Origin: Deltaproteobacteria bacterium
GTDB lineage: Bacteria > Desulfobacterota > Desulfuromonadia > Desulfuromonadales > BM103
NCBI GenBank assembly: GCA_024636215.1
Contig: JAGXHL010000007.1
Coordinates: 14,140 to 78,139 of the forward strand
Reading direction: 5' to 3'
DNA: 64,000 nucleotides
The position numbers and the translations under genes were made by a program. The notes beneath the pieces are model-generated. The model was not told where the DNA came from, searched no databases, and worked only from the letters and a program-made list of their open reading frames with translations. Shown piece by piece: positions 29,125 through 40,330 of the stretch (its first letter is position 1; the number at the start of each line of letters is the position of its first letter).

Positions 29125-29723
29125 TGAAAGAATCTAACGCAAAGCCTGTGCCCATCCTGATCAAGTTGACATTTCTGACAGGTTTGCTCCTGCTGCCAGC
29201 CGTCGTGTGTGCCAGCACTGCCGGTGGTCACGCAGACAGCGCTGTTATCCTTAAAGATTTTGCCTACCGCTGCTTCAATTTCGCTTTGATGGTCGGTCTG
29301 CTTGCCTATTTTGTGACAAAGCCTGTACGGAAGGGTCTTAAGAACCGCACCGCTGAGATCGAGAAAACTCTTGCCGATGCCCAGATAGCCAAAGAAGCCG
29401 CTGAAGCCAAACATCGCGAGTACAGTGAGAAGCTGGCCAGGGCCACCGAAGAGATTGCCGGTATCGCCGCCTCCATTCGTCGTGAAGGTGAACTGGAACG
29501 TGACAAGATTATTTCTGCCGCCAAAGAGTTGGCCGTCAAGATTGAATATGAAGCAGAAAACAAGGCCTCCAGCGTGGTTGCCAAGGCTCGTGCTGAGTTG
29601 CGTGAAGAAGCAGCAAGCCTGGCTGTGGAACTTGCAGAAGACATGCTGAAAAAACAGGTTTCTGCAGATGACCAGAAGCGGCTGGTCGATGAATATATGC
29701 AAAAAGTGGGAGAACTCCATTGA
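29124..29723 (+). CDS. atpF: ATP synthase F0 subunit b
   Basis: A 199-residue b subunit. A hydrophobic N-terminal segment (LTFLTGLLLLPAVVC) resembling a signal peptide precedes a second one (FNFALMVGLLAYFVTKPV), followed by a long coiled coil. The start at 29124 overlaps the b' stop by one base and has GGGAGGG upstream. The extra N-terminal hydrophobic stretch is typical of b subunits in this lineage. Confidence 0.9.
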   Translation: MKESNAKPVPILIKLTFLTGLLLLPAVVCASTAGGHADSAVILKDFAYRCFNFALMVGLLAYFVTKPVRKGLKNRTAEIEKTLADAQIAKEAAEAKHREYSEKLARATEEIAGIAASIRREGELERDKIISAAKELAVKIEYEAENKASSVVAKARAELREEAASLAVELAEDMLKKQVSADDQKRLVDEYMQKVGELH

Positions 29724-30262
29724 GTGTCAGTGCCCTTAGCAGACGGTATGCCAAAGCTTTGGTAGAGATCGGCGTTGAAGAAAAGGCCGTTGAGGCCTAT
29801 GCCGATGAATTGGCCAAAGTTAAGCAGATCCTGTCTCAAGAAGAGTTGTTGCGCCAGTTGCTCGACAACCCCACCCTGGCGCAGGAAAAGAAAGAAAAAA
29901 TGCTGGCCGAACTTTGTAAAGCTCTTGAGCTTTCGGATGGAATGGTCAGATTTCTGGGCCTGGTTCTGAGTAAAGGCCGTCTCTGCTACCTGAGCCAGAT
30001 CGAAGAAAGTTATCGACGCCAGGCGGACGAGCTGTCCGGTATCCTGAGCGCTAAAATCACAGCAGCCATTGAACTGGACGATGTTCAGCAGCAGGCGATT
30101 GCAGCCGGTCTGGAGAAACAGACCGGAAAGCAAATTGCCTTGACGGTTGAGGTGAACGCTGACCTGATCGGTGGCTTGCAAGCCGAGATAGGTGGTCGTC
30201 TTTTTGATGGCAGTGTCAAAACTCAACTTAAACGCATCGAAGAATCCTTGAAGAATCCTTAA
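29720..30262 (+). CDS. atpH: ATP synthase F1 subunit delta
   Basis: A 180-residue subunit joining F1 to the stator. [13 protein letters not shown] at the N-terminus and [25 protein letters not shown] at the C-terminus are family hallmarks. The only in-frame start at the right place is TTG at 29720, overlapping the atpF stop by four bases with GGAGAA upstream, so translation is probably coupled and the codon is unusual. Confidence 0.93.
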   Translation: MSVSALSRRYAKALVEIGVEEKAVEAYADELAKVKQILSQEELLRQLLDNPTLAQEKKEKMLAELCKALELSDGMVRFLGLVLSKGRLCYLSQIEESYRRQADELSGILSAKITAAIELDDVQQQAIAAGLEKQTGKQIALTVEVNADLIGGLQAEIGGRLFDGSVKTQLKRIEESLKNP

Positions 30263-30287
30263 CGAACAGGGTGATGAGGTCGTAATA

Positions 30288-31796
30288 ATGCAAATCAAAG
30301 CAGAAGAAATCAGCGCAATTATCAAGAAGCAGATCGAAGACTTCGGACGTGAAGTCGAGGTCAGCGAAACAGGAACGGTTATTTCCGCCAGCGACGGTAT
30401 CGCCCGTGTTCATGGCCTGGACAAAGCTATGGCCGGTGAATTGCTGGAGTTCCCCGGCAACACCATGGCCATGGTACTGAACCTCGAGGAAGACAACGTT
30501 GGCGCTGCGATCCTCGGTGATGCCGAGCACATCAAGGAAGGCGACATCGTCAAGCGGACCAAACGTATCGTCCAGGTTCCGGTCGGCGAAGCGTTGATTG
30601 GCCGAGTTGTTAATGGTATCGGTATCCCGATTGATGGCCAGGGCCCGATCGAAACCGACACATACAGTCAGGTTGAAATCAAGGCACCGGGCATCGTGGC
30701 ACGTAAGTCGGTGCACGAGCCGATGCAGACCGGCCTCAAGGCAATCGACTCCATGGTACCAATCGGCCGTGGCCAGCGTGAGCTGATCATTGGTGACCGG
30801 CAGACCGGTAAGACAGCGGTCGCGGTTGATGCCATTATCAACCAAAAGGGTCAGAACATGATCTGCATCTATGTCGCCATCGGCCAGAAGCGCTCGACGG
30901 TGGCACAGGTTGTCGACAGGCTCAAGAAAACCGGCGCCATGGATTACACCATCGTCGTTTCCGCGTCTGCTTCCGAGCCTGCACCGATGCAGTTCATCTC
31001 ACCTTATACCGGCGTAACCATGGGCGAATACTTCCGCGACAGCGGTCGGCATGCCCTGATCATTTATGATGATCTTTCCAAACAGGCCGTTGCTTATCGT
31101 CAACTCTCGCTGCTGCTGCGTCGGCCGCCAGGCCGCGAAGCTTATCCCGGTGACGTTTTCTATCTCCACAGCCGTCTGCTTGAGCGGGCTTGCAAGCTCA
31201 ATGACGCAGAAGGTGCCGGGTCATTGACTGCTTTGCCTATCATCGAGACCCAGGCGGGTGACGTTTCTGCTTATATCCCGACCAACGTTATCTCGATTAC
31301 CGACGGTCAGATCTTTCTGGAAACCGACCTCTTCTTCTCCGGTGTCCGTCCCGCCATCAACGTCGGCCTGTCGGTTTCCCGTGTCGGTGGTTCCGCCCAG
31401 GTCAAAGCGATGAAGCAGGTTGCAGGGACGCTTCGTCTCGCTCTGGCTTCTTATCGTGAGATGGCAGCCTTTGCCCAGTTCGGCTCTGATCTTGATGCTG
31501 CGACCCAGCGGCAGTTGAATCGTGGAGCCCGACTGGTTGAAATCCTCAAGCAGGGTCAATATGTGCCACTGCCGGTTGAGAAGCAGGTTCTGGCGATCTT
31601 TGCTGTTAATAACGGTTATGTCGATGAGTATCCTGCGACGGACGTGCAGCGTTATGAAAGTGAAATGATTACCTTCATGGAAAGCAGCTACGCTGACTTA
31701 CTTTCCACGCTTGCCGAGAAGAAAGCCATCGATAATGAGCTGGAAGGCAAGATTAAGGCCGCTCTCGATGAATTCAAGGGCCAGTTTGTCGCTTAA
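30288..31796 (+). CDS. atpA: ATP synthase F1 subunit alpha
   Basis: A 502-residue nucleotide-binding, largely non-catalytic subunit. The Walker A is [13 protein letters not shown] near 169-181. [12 protein letters not shown] is Walker [18 protein letters not shown] is the alpha/beta signature region. The length is standard and the sequence is highly conserved throughout. Confidence 0.99.
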   Translation: MQIKAEEISAIIKKQIEDFGREVEVSETGTVISASDGIARVHGLDKAMAGELLEFPGNTMAMVLNLEEDNVGAAILGDAEHIKEGDIVKRTKRIVQVPVGEALIGRVVNGIGIPIDGQGPIETDTYSQVEIKAPGIVARKSVHEPMQTGLKAIDSMVPIGRGQRELIIGDRQTGKTAVAVDAIINQKGQNMICIYVAIGQKRSTVAQVVDRLKKTGAMDYTIVVSASASEPAPMQFISPYTGVTMGEYFRDSGRHALIIYDDLSKQAVAYRQLSLLLRRPPGREAYPGDVFYLHSRLLERACKLNDAEGAGSLTALPIIETQAGDVSAYIPTNVISITDGQIFLETDLFFSGVRPAINVGLSVSRVGGSAQVKAMKQVAGTLRLALASYREMAAFAQFGSDLDAATQRQLNRGARLVEILKQGQYVPLPVEKQVLAIFAVNNGYVDEYPATDVQRYESEMITFMESSYADLLSTLAEKKAIDNELEGKIKAALDEFKGQFVA

Positions 31797-31821
31797 TAAC
31801 GCAACGATCGGGTAAGAAGAG

Positions 31822-32697
31822 ATGGCAAGTCTTAAAGACATAAAAAAACGAATAAGCACGGTCAAAAACACCCAGCAGATCACCAAGGCCATGAAAATGG
31901 TCTCGGCGGCCAAACTGCGGCGTGCTCAGGATGCCGTTACTGCGGCCCGTCCCTATGCGGACAAGATGGCTGACGTCCTTTCCAGCCTGGCGCTGCGTCA
32001 AGATGCTGAGAGTCACCCTCTGCTGGCCGAGCGAGGCAAGGGCAAGGCTCTGGTTGTGCTGATCACTGGAGACCGTGGTCTCTGTGGCGGCTTCAACACC
32101 AATATCTCCAAGGCCGCTGAACGCTTCATCCGTGAAAAAAGAGAAGGCTTCGAGAGCTATGAGTTGATGATCGTCGGTCGCAAGGGGAATGATTACCTCA
32201 AGCGCCGTGCCGGTATGGAAATCACCAAGGTTTATGAGAATCTTGTTGGCACCGGTCAGGTCAGCTACCCTGTTGGTGCCCTGTTAGGTCAGCAGGTTAT
32301 TGAGCTCTATCGTAGTGGTGATTACGACAGCGTTTTCCTGGTATACAATGCCTTTCAGAGTGCCATGACCCAGGTGCAGACGGTCACGCAGCTGTTACCG
32401 ATCGTACCGAAAGAAATCGAAGAGGGCACCCAGGTTACCGATTACCTCTATGAACCGAATGCCGCAGAGGTCCTGAACGAACTTCTGCCCAAACATATTG
32501 AGGTGCAAATCTTTCGCTCTCTGCTTGAATCAGCGGCTTCCGAACACGGTGCTCGGATGACTGCCATGGATAGTGCCAGCAAGAATGCTGCGGAAATGAT
32601 CGGCAAGCTGACTCTGCAGTATAACCGTGCTCGTCAGGCCGCAATTACCAAGGAATTGCTGGAGATCATCTCCGGCGCCGAGTCAATCAAAGCTTAA
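31822..32697 (+). CDS. atpG: ATP synthase F1 subunit gamma
   Basis: A 291-residue central rotor shaft. The conserved N-terminal coil is [20 protein letters not shown], the middle has [13 protein letters not shown], and the C-terminal coil ends [19 protein letters not shown] and [15 protein letters not shown]. All are hallmark segments. Confidence 0.98.
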   Translation: MASLKDIKKRISTVKNTQQITKAMKMVSAAKLRRAQDAVTAARPYADKMADVLSSLALRQDAESHPLLAERGKGKALVVLITGDRGLCGGFNTNISKAAERFIREKREGFESYELMIVGRKGNDYLKRRAGMEITKVYENLVGTGQVSYPVGALLGQQVIELYRSGDYDSVFLVYNAFQSAMTQVQTVTQLLPIVPKEIEEGTQVTDYLYEPNAAEVLNELLPKHIEVQIFRSLLESAASEHGARMTAMDSASKNAAEMIGKLTLQYNRARQAAITKELLEIISGAESIKA

Positions 32698-32748
32698 GTT
32701 TCCAACGAAATATATAAGAACACCCCACAGGTAATCCGAGTGGGCTGA

Positions 32749-34173
<1,425 letters not shown>

Positions 34174-34206
34174 TCAGACGATTCCGGGATAAAGGAACGA
34201 ATAGGC

Positions 34207-34620
34207 ATGGCAGAAAAGCTTAAATTGGAAATGGTTACACCCTACAAACGCGTGTTATCGGAAGAGGTCGACGAAGTCACCGCTCCCGGCGCTGTGGGTG
34301 AGTTCGGTGTGCTACCCGACCATACCTCCCTGCTGACTACCTTGAAAGTTGGTGATCTCACTTACAAACAGGGTGGTGAGACGTTTCACGTTGCGGTCAA
34401 CTGGGGTTACGTGGAAGTTGAAGACAATGTTATGACCGTGCTGGTGGAAACAGCTGAGCCAGCCGACCAGATTGACCTGGAACGCGCCAAGGCGGCCCTC
34501 AGCCGCGCTGAAGAAGCTCTGAAAACACTGTCGAGCGAAGACAAGGAGTTCAAGGTCATGGAAGCTGCTCTTGAGCGTGCCATGATCCGAGTCCAGGTCG
34601 CAGGCAAGAAACTGCATTGA
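34207..34620 (+). CDS. atpC: ATP synthase F1 subunit epsilon
   Basis: A 137-residue subunit with the N-terminal beta sandwich (VTAPGAVGEFGVLPDHTSLL) and the two-helix C-terminal arm (LERAKAALSRAEEAL to the end) that regulates hydrolysis. It is the last gene of the operon and is followed by a strong terminator. Confidence 0.97.
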   Translation: MAEKLKLEMVTPYKRVLSEEVDEVTAPGAVGEFGVLPDHTSLLTTLKVGDLTYKQGGETFHVAVNWGYVEVEDNVMTVLVETAEPADQIDLERAKAALSRAEEALKTLSSEDKEFKVMEAALERAMIRVQVAGKKLH

Positions 34621-34643
34621 GTGCAGGTAACATTCACGACGCA

Positions 34644-34672
34644 AAGGCGACTCATCAGAGTCGCCTTTTTTT
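34644..34672 (+). terminator. Rho-independent terminator of the atp operon
   Basis: GGCGACTC and GAGTCGCC form a perfect 8-bp stem around ATCA, with further A:T pairs and a seven-T run. Confidence 0.93.
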
Positions 34673-34823
34673 CTGCAGTGCAATTTCCTTTTGGCAGGCC
34701 CTCGCAGTAGAAAGCCTTAGCTTGCCCCAGAATAAACCGAAGCCTCAGAACCTGCCCTTGCCCTGTAGATCAAAATATAATCCAATAGAAGCGAAACCTG
34801 AAGGCCGTTTTTTCCGGTACGGC

Positions 34824-35603
34824 TCAAACAGCGTTGAATAATATCTTTACCTGCTGCAATGATTGCTTGAGGTGCGCTACCGTGTGCGCCTCCAGTGTCA
34901 TACTCGGCAGTGGCGTCATCTGTTGAATGCTGCTCAGCAGTGGCTGGAAGTCAATAGCACCTTCGCCGACGGGCAGGTGGTCATCGGCGCGACCATGATT
35001 ATCGTGCAAGTGCAGATGATAAAGATGGGGCGTAATCGCTTCAAGCCACTCGCTTATGCAAGCTTTGCCAAACAAGTGCCAATGGCCAACATCAAAACAG
35101 AGCCCGAACCATTCTGAATTGATTTCTTCGACAAGCTGCACCAGTAAGCCAGGAGTTTCTTCGTAAATGTTCTCAATCGCAAGACGACATCGGGCTGAAG
35201 CGGCCTGCTCGGTCAATGACTGGAAAGACGTTTTTGCATTACTTAACCAGGCTTGAGCGAGATTCGGGTAGCGCCACTTGTCGACACCGGGGTGAACAAC
35301 CATCACGCCAGCATTCAGCCGGCGGGCAAAGGTCAGAGTTTGAAAGAGCCTTTGTTGGCTGACTTGACGAATTACGGGATCGAGTGCGCCGACATTGAGA
35401 TCGAAGAAGGGCGCATGAACATAGGGTCTTAGGTTTTGTGCGGCGAGAGTTTGTGCGATCCTCTCAAGCAGGCTTTGGTCGAGGGCGTCAAGTTCCGGGC
35501 CCTTGATCGCGATCTCTGGAATCAAGCCCAGTTCCAGAACCAGGTCCAGGCTGGTCTCTATCTGCGACCATGGCAGGTGCGCACCGAAATGGAAGGGATT
35601 CAC
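34824..35603 (-). CDS. TIM-barrel sugar phosphate isomerase/epimerase (AP endonuclease family 2-like)
   Basis: The 259-residue reading begins at GTG 35603, which has GGAGACA upstream; the open frame extends to 35678. Family segments include YVHAPFFDLN, VMVVHPGVDKW, RLAIENIYEETPG, FGLCFDVGHWHLFG and LYHLHLHDNHGRADDH, with His, Glu and Asp residues placed to bind metal as in xylose isomerase-like barrels. The fold is clear; the substrate is unknown. The sequence converges on the atp operon end and faces away from the GntR gene. Confidence 0.82.
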   Translation of the reverse strand: MNPFHFGAHLPWSQIETSLDLVLELGLIPEIAIKGPELDALDQSLLERIAQTLAAQNLRPYVHAPFFDLNVGALDPVIRQVSQQRLFQTLTFARRLNAGVMVVHPGVDKWRYPNLAQAWLSNAKTSFQSLTEQAASARCRLAIENIYEETPGLLVQLVEEINSEWFGLCFDVGHWHLFGKACISEWLEAITPHLYHLHLHDNHGRADDHLPVGEGAIDFQPLLSSIQQMTPLPSMTLEAHTVAHLKQSLQQVKILFNAV

Positions 35604-35957
35604 AGGCTGTCTCCACCGGCAATCTTCTCGAGATGACTGATGGCCGGACGATTCAGGTGCCCGATGCGTCCGAAACAACAGATGATGGAATGATCTCTGA
35701 GCTTGCTGATACGACTTTCCAATTTTTCCTCCCAGGTATTATACGCAGCTGGGCTTCATGGGCGAACTGCATCAGGCTGCTAAGAGTGTAGGCAATCATG
35801 CCTGTGCCGCTCTGGAAAACTTAAAGAATAATAATCATGGGCAGTGTAAAAGGCAAGCAGTTAAGTGGCTTAGCATAGCTCAGCAAAAGAGAAAGGGCTT
35901 GACATTGAGTGTATACTGTATACAATTTGTCGTAGCCTGATAGAACGGAGTTTCCCT
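35604..35957. promoter_or_regulatory. Non-coding spacer with promoter and operator of the GntR gene
   Basis: No gene is seen in 354 bases. The right end holds TTGACA (35899-35904), 16 bases, then TACAAT (35921-35926). Between and overlapping the -10 lies GTATACTGTATAC (35911-35923), the same operator core found before the atp and sfr-like operons. Binding there would block RNA polymerase, so the downstream GntR protein is likely autoregulated. The first 250 bases show nothing recognisable. Confidence 0.78.
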
Positions 35958-36650
35958 GTGCGCAAAAAACAGATTGAAAGACATCAGACCTTACGAGAGA
36001 AAATTCTGGAGATGATCCGGGATGCTATCCTCAAGGGAACCATGAAGCCGGGTGAACGCGTCTCAGAACCGGAACTGGCAGAGCGTTTCGGCATCAGTCG
36101 TACACCGATCCGGGAGGCTTTTCGGCAACTTGAGTCTGAGGGCTACCTTGAGGTGGTTCCGCGCAAAGGAGCCATTGTTGCGTCCTTGTCAGAGCGGGAT
36201 ATTGAAGAGTTCTATGCTATCAAGATCATCCTCGAAGGCTTTGCCGCGAAGATGGCAGCAGAGAACCTGACCGAGAAAGACATCGAACGACTCGAAGCAA
36301 TCAACGAACGCTTGCAGAAGATCGCCGAAGAAGGAGACGTCAAAAACTTCTTCCGCGTGCATAATGAGTTTCATGACTTGTTTATCAAGGCGGCAGGTAA
36401 CGATAAGCTCTTTGAAATGATCAATCAACTGGTGATGAGGTTCAAGCGTCTGCGTCTGGCGTCCCTTTCTCATCCCGGGCGGATGGAAATATCGGTCGAA
36501 GAGCATCGCAATATGATCGAAGCCTTTAAGAAGCACGATGGCGAACGCGCAGACAGCCTGGTCCGCCACGCTGCCACCATCGGCGCCGGTGTGCTGATCG
36601 AGAGTATGAACGAAGCGGAAAACGCAGCGCAAAAGTCGGAGTCCGTATAG
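35958..36650 (+). CDS. GntR-family transcriptional regulator, FCD (FadR) subfamily
   Basis: A 230-residue regulator starting with GTG after ACGGAG. The N-terminal winged helix-turn-helix (about 10-78) contains MKPGERVSEPELAERFGISR and TPIREAFRQLESEGYLEV. The C-terminal FCD ligand domain has DIEEFYAIKIILEG, NFFRVHNEFHDLFIKAAGN and EEHRNMIEAFKKHD, with Asp and His residues typical of metal-assisted small-carboxylate sensing. It probably recognises the GTATAC-N-GTATAC site in its own promoter (inference from position and family). A regulator of biosynthesis and energy genes named HgtR is known in Geobacter; orthology cannot be shown here. Confidence 0.92.
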   Translation: MRKKQIERHQTLREKILEMIRDAILKGTMKPGERVSEPELAERFGISRTPIREAFRQLESEGYLEVVPRKGAIVASLSERDIEEFYAIKIILEGFAAKMAAENLTEKDIERLEAINERLQKIAEEGDVKNFFRVHNEFHDLFIKAAGNDKLFEMINQLVMRFKRLRLASLSHPGRMEISVEEHRNMIEAFKKHDGERADSLVRHAATIGAGVLIESMNEAENAAQKSESV

Positions 36651-36683
36651 GCGCGCTGGCAGCCGAAAAATTATGCTCGAGTC

Positions 36684-36723
36684 AATATAAATGGCCCATC
36701 CGACTGGACGGGCCATTTATATT
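36684..36723. terminator. Bidirectional terminator between GntR and ABC genes
   Basis: AATATAAATGGCCC (36684-36697) pairs with GGGCCATTTATATT (36710-36723). The A/T-rich stem ends allow function in both directions between convergent genes. Confidence 0.8.
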
Positions 36724-36762
36724 CTGTAGCAAGCTGGTTGGTAAAAACGCTACAGGAAGAGT

Positions 36763-37551
36763 TTAATTGCGCAAACGATAGCTGCGCCCAATCAAAATGG
36801 CAGCCCAGATGAAAAGACCGAGGGCCATCGCAGTCACTGTGCAGAAAGAGACCAGGAAAGAAAGGTCACCGACTCCGAGAATGGCATAGCGAAAGCCGTC
36901 AATCAGGTAGAAGAGCGGGTTGAGGTGGGAGACTTTGGCCCAGAGCGGCGGCAATATGGAGATCGGGTAAAAAACGCCGCCGAGATAGATAAGAGGCAGA
37001 ATGATGAAGTTGGTGTACATCGACAATGAGTCAAAATTGTCTGCATGAATCGCGGCGATAATACCGAACTGGGCGAAGAGAAAACTGGCGAGACAGGCCA
37101 TGGCAACGGCTGCAAAAGGGTGGGCCCAGGGCAGTGTGGCAAACAGACAGGAGATCAGCCAGACCACAAGGCCAACGGCCAGTCCACGCAACATGGCGGC
37201 TAAAGTGTAGGCCATGATGAACTGGGTCGGAGAGACCGGTGTGACCAGCAGATCAACGATGTTACCGAGATAGCGCGACATGAAGAGCGATGAGGCGACA
37301 TTGGAGAAGGAATTGTTGATGACGCCCATCAGGATCAGCCCCGGTATGACGAATTGGGCATAACTGAACCCTTCGATGACGCTGATGCGTTCACCGAGAG
37401 TCGCTCCGAAGATAAACAGATAGAGCGAAGCGGTGATCACCGGTGTGACCAGGGTCTGCGAGGCAACGCGCAGGAAGCGGCGGATCTCCTTTTTCAGCAA
37501 TGTGAAAAAAGGCAGCCAGGCAAAGTAAGTCCCGTCTTGTTCTGGATTCAT
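36763..37551 (-). CDS. ABC-2 type transporter permease
   Basis: A 262-residue inner-membrane protein with about six hydrophobic segments, including FAQFGIIAAIHADNF and FIILPLIYLGGVFYPISILP, characteristic of the ABC-2/YadH-NodJ family. It overlaps the upstream ATP-binding gene by four bases, so the two form one exporter. The substrate is unknown; relatives export polysaccharides, drugs or lipids. Confidence 0.92.
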   Translation of the reverse strand: MNPEQDGTYFAWLPFFTLLKKEIRRFLRVASQTLVTPVITASLYLFIFGATLGERISVIEGFSYAQFVIPGLILMGVINNSFSNVASSLFMSRYLGNIVDLLVTPVSPTQFIMAYTLAAMLRGLAVGLVVWLISCLFATLPWAHPFAAVAMACLASFLFAQFGIIAAIHADNFDSLSMYTNFIILPLIYLGGVFYPISILPPLWAKVSHLNPLFYLIDGFRYAILGVGDLSFLVSFCTVTAMALGLFIWAAILIGRSYRLRN

Positions 37552-38474
37552 GTTTCTACCCTGCCCGCTTTGGTCATCTGCAGAAAAATTTCTTCAAGAC
37601 CGGCCGCTCTGGTTTCAATGTCGGCAATCGACAGGCCGATTGCACAGAGATTTTGCAGCAAATCACCGGTCGGTTGACTGGCTGACAAGGTTAACTGCAG
37701 CAGAGTGCCGGATTCATCAAGCTCTGTCGCCTGACAACAGAGATTGTCCGGGATCTGCGTAATCGGTTCCTGCAGGTGAACCATGATGGTACGGGTGCCG
37801 AGTTCCTGCAGCAGGGTCTCGGTTGATTCAAGCGCGATGACCTTGCCGTGGTTCATGATGGCGAGACGATCGCACATTTGCTCAGCTTCTTCCAGGTAAT
37901 GGGTGGTCAGCAGGATGGTCGTGCCCTGAGCGTTGATTTCCCGTACAAAATCCCAGAGTGTGTGTCGCAATTCCACGTCGACACCTGCGGTCGGTTCATC
38001 GAGGATCAGCAGCCGAGGCTTGTGAATCAGTGCTTTGGCGATCATGAAACGGCGCTTCATCCCACCTGAGAGTTTGATCATCACTTTATGCAGGTGCGGT
38101 TTGAGGCCTAAACGGTCGATCAGGCGGAGCCGCCAGGCTTCATCATCACGAACCCCGTAATAGCCGGCGTGCAATTTCAGGGCCTGGTCGATGGTAAAGA
38201 AATTATCAATGACAATTTCCTGATGCATGACACCGACCATGCGCCGGGTGGTGCGATAGTCCTTCTGGTTGTCAGCACCAAAAATCTCGATGGAGCCGCT
38301 GCCGATGCGTGAGACACCACCGATCATGTTGATCGTGGTGCTTTTCCCCGCGCCGTTAGGACCGAGCAGGCCGAAGATTTCTCCGGGTTCGATGGTAAAG
38401 GAGATATCGTTGACGGCAATGGCACCATCGTAGCTTTTTGACAGATTATATATGGCCAGGGCTGGAGTCGACAT
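37548..38474 (-). CDS. ABC transporter ATP-binding protein
   Basis: A 308-residue ATPase. Walker A is GPNGAGKSTTINMIGG near 38-53, the Q-loop region is VGVMHQEIVIDN, the signature is KLSGGMKRRFMIAKALIH, and Walker B is LLILDEPTAGVD. A C-terminal extension of about 80 residues resembles NodI/CcmA-like exporters. It is paired with the overlapping permease downstream. Confidence 0.95.
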   Translation of the reverse strand: MSTPALAIYNLSKSYDGAIAVNDISFTIEPGEIFGLLGPNGAGKSTTINMIGGVSRIGSGSIEIFGADNQKDYRTTRRMVGVMHQEIVIDNFFTIDQALKLHAGYYGVRDDEAWRLRLIDRLGLKPHLHKVMIKLSGGMKRRFMIAKALIHKPRLLILDEPTAGVDVELRHTLWDFVREINAQGTTILLTTHYLEEAEQMCDRLAIMNHGKVIALESTETLLQELGTRTIMVHLQEPITQIPDNLCCQATELDESGTLLQLTLSASQPTGDLLQNLCAIGLSIADIETRAAGLEEIFLQMTKAGRVET

Positions 38475-38638
38475 AGGCTTCCAAATTATGCTTCTACACT
38501 GACGATTGTCAAGGCTTGTCCTGAGCTGTGATTGACATCGGCCGCTGCTGGGGGTAATTTTAGGGAGAACTTAACGTTTATGCAACGCACGGCCTGATGT
38601 CGTGTCATCTGAAAGTCTAAAAGGAGAAGGTACTACTC

Positions 38639-39484
38639 ATGTCAGCTGTCAGTCGTATTATGATTTTGATGCTCGGTCTGCTGCTAAGCGCCGGCTCGGT
38701 TTGTGCGGAACTCGAAAAGAATTTGGTAAAAAGTCATGCCTTGAGCAAGCAACCGCTCGCTGTTGCCCAGAGCGTTAGTGACGGTCGCCTTTTTGTGCTG
38801 CTGGAGGGCGGTGAAGTCCAGATCTTCTCCGCTGCCGGCCAGGCGCAGGAGCTTTTCAAGGTCGACGCGGGTGTTACCAGCCTCGACGTTTCTCCGGACG
38901 GCCAGATGCTTTACCTCGGCAACAGCAGCAGCAATGAACTGCAGATCCTCGCCCTTTCTTATGTACAGCAGTTGCCGGTGGGGCCCTCAGCTGTCAAAGG
39001 CGATGTGAATGCACCTGTGACCATTACCCTGTTTGATGATTTCCAGTGTCCCTATTGCGCAAAGCTGTTGCCGACGCTGGAACAGGTGATGGCTGCTTAT
39101 CCCAAGCAGGTCAAGTTGGTGTTCAAGCATTTTCCTCTCAGTATGCACAAATTTGCCAGGCAGGCAGCCGTTGCCAGCATTGCCGCACGCAATCAGGGCA
39201 AGTTCTGGCCCTTGCATGATCAGCTGTTTGCCAATTACAACAAGCTGAACGATGTCAAAATCCGGGAGCTCGCAGAAGGGGTAGGCCTCGATATGGCGCG
39301 CTTTGACCAGGACCTGGCAAACCCTGCCCTGCTGCAGGAAGTGAACAACGATATGCAATTGGGTTCAAAAGCAGGCGTACGTGGCACGCCTGCTGCCTAC
39401 ATCAACGGCCGACAGTTGCAAGATCGCAGTTTTAAGGGTTTTAAGGCCATGATCGATGCGGAGCTGAAAAAAGCCGGTAAATAA
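38639..39484 (+). CDS. Exported DsbA-like thiol oxidoreductase with N-terminal beta-propeller-like segment
   Basis: A 281-residue protein with a signal peptide (about 1-23). Residues 40-112 look like blades of a beta-propeller (GRLFVLLEGGEVQIFSAAG, VTSLDVSPDGQMLYLG). Residues 118-278 are a DsbA/thioredoxin fold with active site FQCPYCAK (Cys137, Cys140), TPAAYING for the cis-proline, and the KHFPLSMHKFARQAA helix. It probably makes or rearranges disulfides in the periplasm. GGAGAAGG lies upstream. The combination of propeller and DsbA parts is unusual. Confidence 0.88.
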   Translation: MSAVSRIMILMLGLLLSAGSVCAELEKNLVKSHALSKQPLAVAQSVSDGRLFVLLEGGEVQIFSAAGQAQELFKVDAGVTSLDVSPDGQMLYLGNSSSNELQILALSYVQQLPVGPSAVKGDVNAPVTITLFDDFQCPYCAKLLPTLEQVMAAYPKQVKLVFKHFPLSMHKFARQAAVASIAARNQGKFWPLHDQLFANYNKLNDVKIRELAEGVGLDMARFDQDLANPALLQEVNNDMQLGSKAGVRGTPAAYINGRQLQDRSFKGFKAMIDAELKKAGK

Positions 39485-39506
39485 GGCACCGAAGCAACGT
39501 ACAATC

Positions 39507-39543
39507 AAGGCGGGTTCCGGGGTTATTACCGGGCCCGCCTTTT
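39507..39543 (+). terminator. Terminator of the DsbA-like gene
   Basis: AAGGCGGG pairs with CCCGCCTT around an inner CCGG/CCGG hairpin, with a T-rich tail. It lies between convergent genes. Confidence 0.85.
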
Positions 39544-39550
39544 ATTTAGA

Positions 39551-40330
39551 TCAGCAGCGTTCCATGCTGTCGGATTTGCAGTTTTTCCTCGTCTTTTTCT
39601 GTAAGATCAGCAACTCAAGGGTGCCGAAATAGAACGGCCTGGAATGACTGACGGCAAAACCGCTTTCTGCCAAGAGCATCCTTAGCTGCATACGGTCGGG
39701 AAACGTTTTCAGGCTGGCCGCAATATAGGCGTGGACTTCGGCATTACCGTGCAGCAGAAAACCCCACAGGCCACACCAGTATTTCAGGACCAGGCACTGT
39801 ATTCTCTGAATCCGGGGGTTGGCTGGCTTGGAGAAGTCGAGCAGGGCGACGAAGCCACCCGGCCTGAGAATGCGGTAGATTTCGGCAAACGTCCGTTGCA
39901 GGTCGGCCGCATTGCGCACGGCGTAACCGCAGGTCACAATATCCACTGAGGCGTCCGCAAAACAGGTTGCGCCCATATCCTGGCGGATGAATTCGACCTG
40001 CTCTGAATTATTACGCCGACGAGCTTGTTGCAGCATCGGTTCGGTCAGGTCGACACCGAGGATCGCTCCGGCCGGGTATTTTTCGGCGAGGAGGAAGCTG
40101 ATGTCCCCTGTTCCACAGGCGAGGTCGACGCAGATCGGAGCCGGAAGGTGAGGCAGGGCAGCAACCAACTGCCGTTTCCAGGCGGCATCACGTCCGAGTG
40201 ACATGGCCCGGGTGGCAAAATCGTAGTGCCTGGCAGCTTCGCTGAAATGTTGCTCGTTATACTCCCGCTTGCGCTCCGGGCAATCAATATAATCTTTGAT
40301 TTTCAGGTTGAATTTATGGCTTGGCGACAT
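39551..40330 (-). CDS. UbiE/COQ5-like SAM methyltransferase
   Basis: A 259-residue methyltransferase of the UbiE/MenG type, which C-methylates quinone rings. The SAM site is VDLACGTGDISFLLAEKYP, then VDLTEPMLQQA, CGYAVRNAADLQRTFAE and RILRPGGFVALLDFSKP, all UbiE signatures. The start at 40330 has GGAGAG upstream and lies inside the end of the U32 gene; the open frame upstream is not family-like. It is the last gene of the PKS-U32-methyltransferase cluster, so it may methylate that pathway's aromatic product rather than menaquinone (inference). A menaquinone role is not excluded. Confidence 0.88.
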   Translation of the reverse strand: MSPSHKFNLKIKDYIDCPERKREYNEQHFSEAARHYDFATRAMSLGRDAAWKRQLVAALPHLPAPICVDLACGTGDISFLLAEKYPAGAILGVDLTEPMLQQARRRNNSEQVEFIRQDMGATCFADASVDIVTCGYAVRNAADLQRTFAEIYRILRPGGFVALLDFSKPANPRIQRIQCLVLKYWCGLWGFLLHGNAEVHAYIAASLKTFPDRMQLRMLLAESGFAVSHSRPFYFGTLELLILQKKTRKNCKSDSMERC

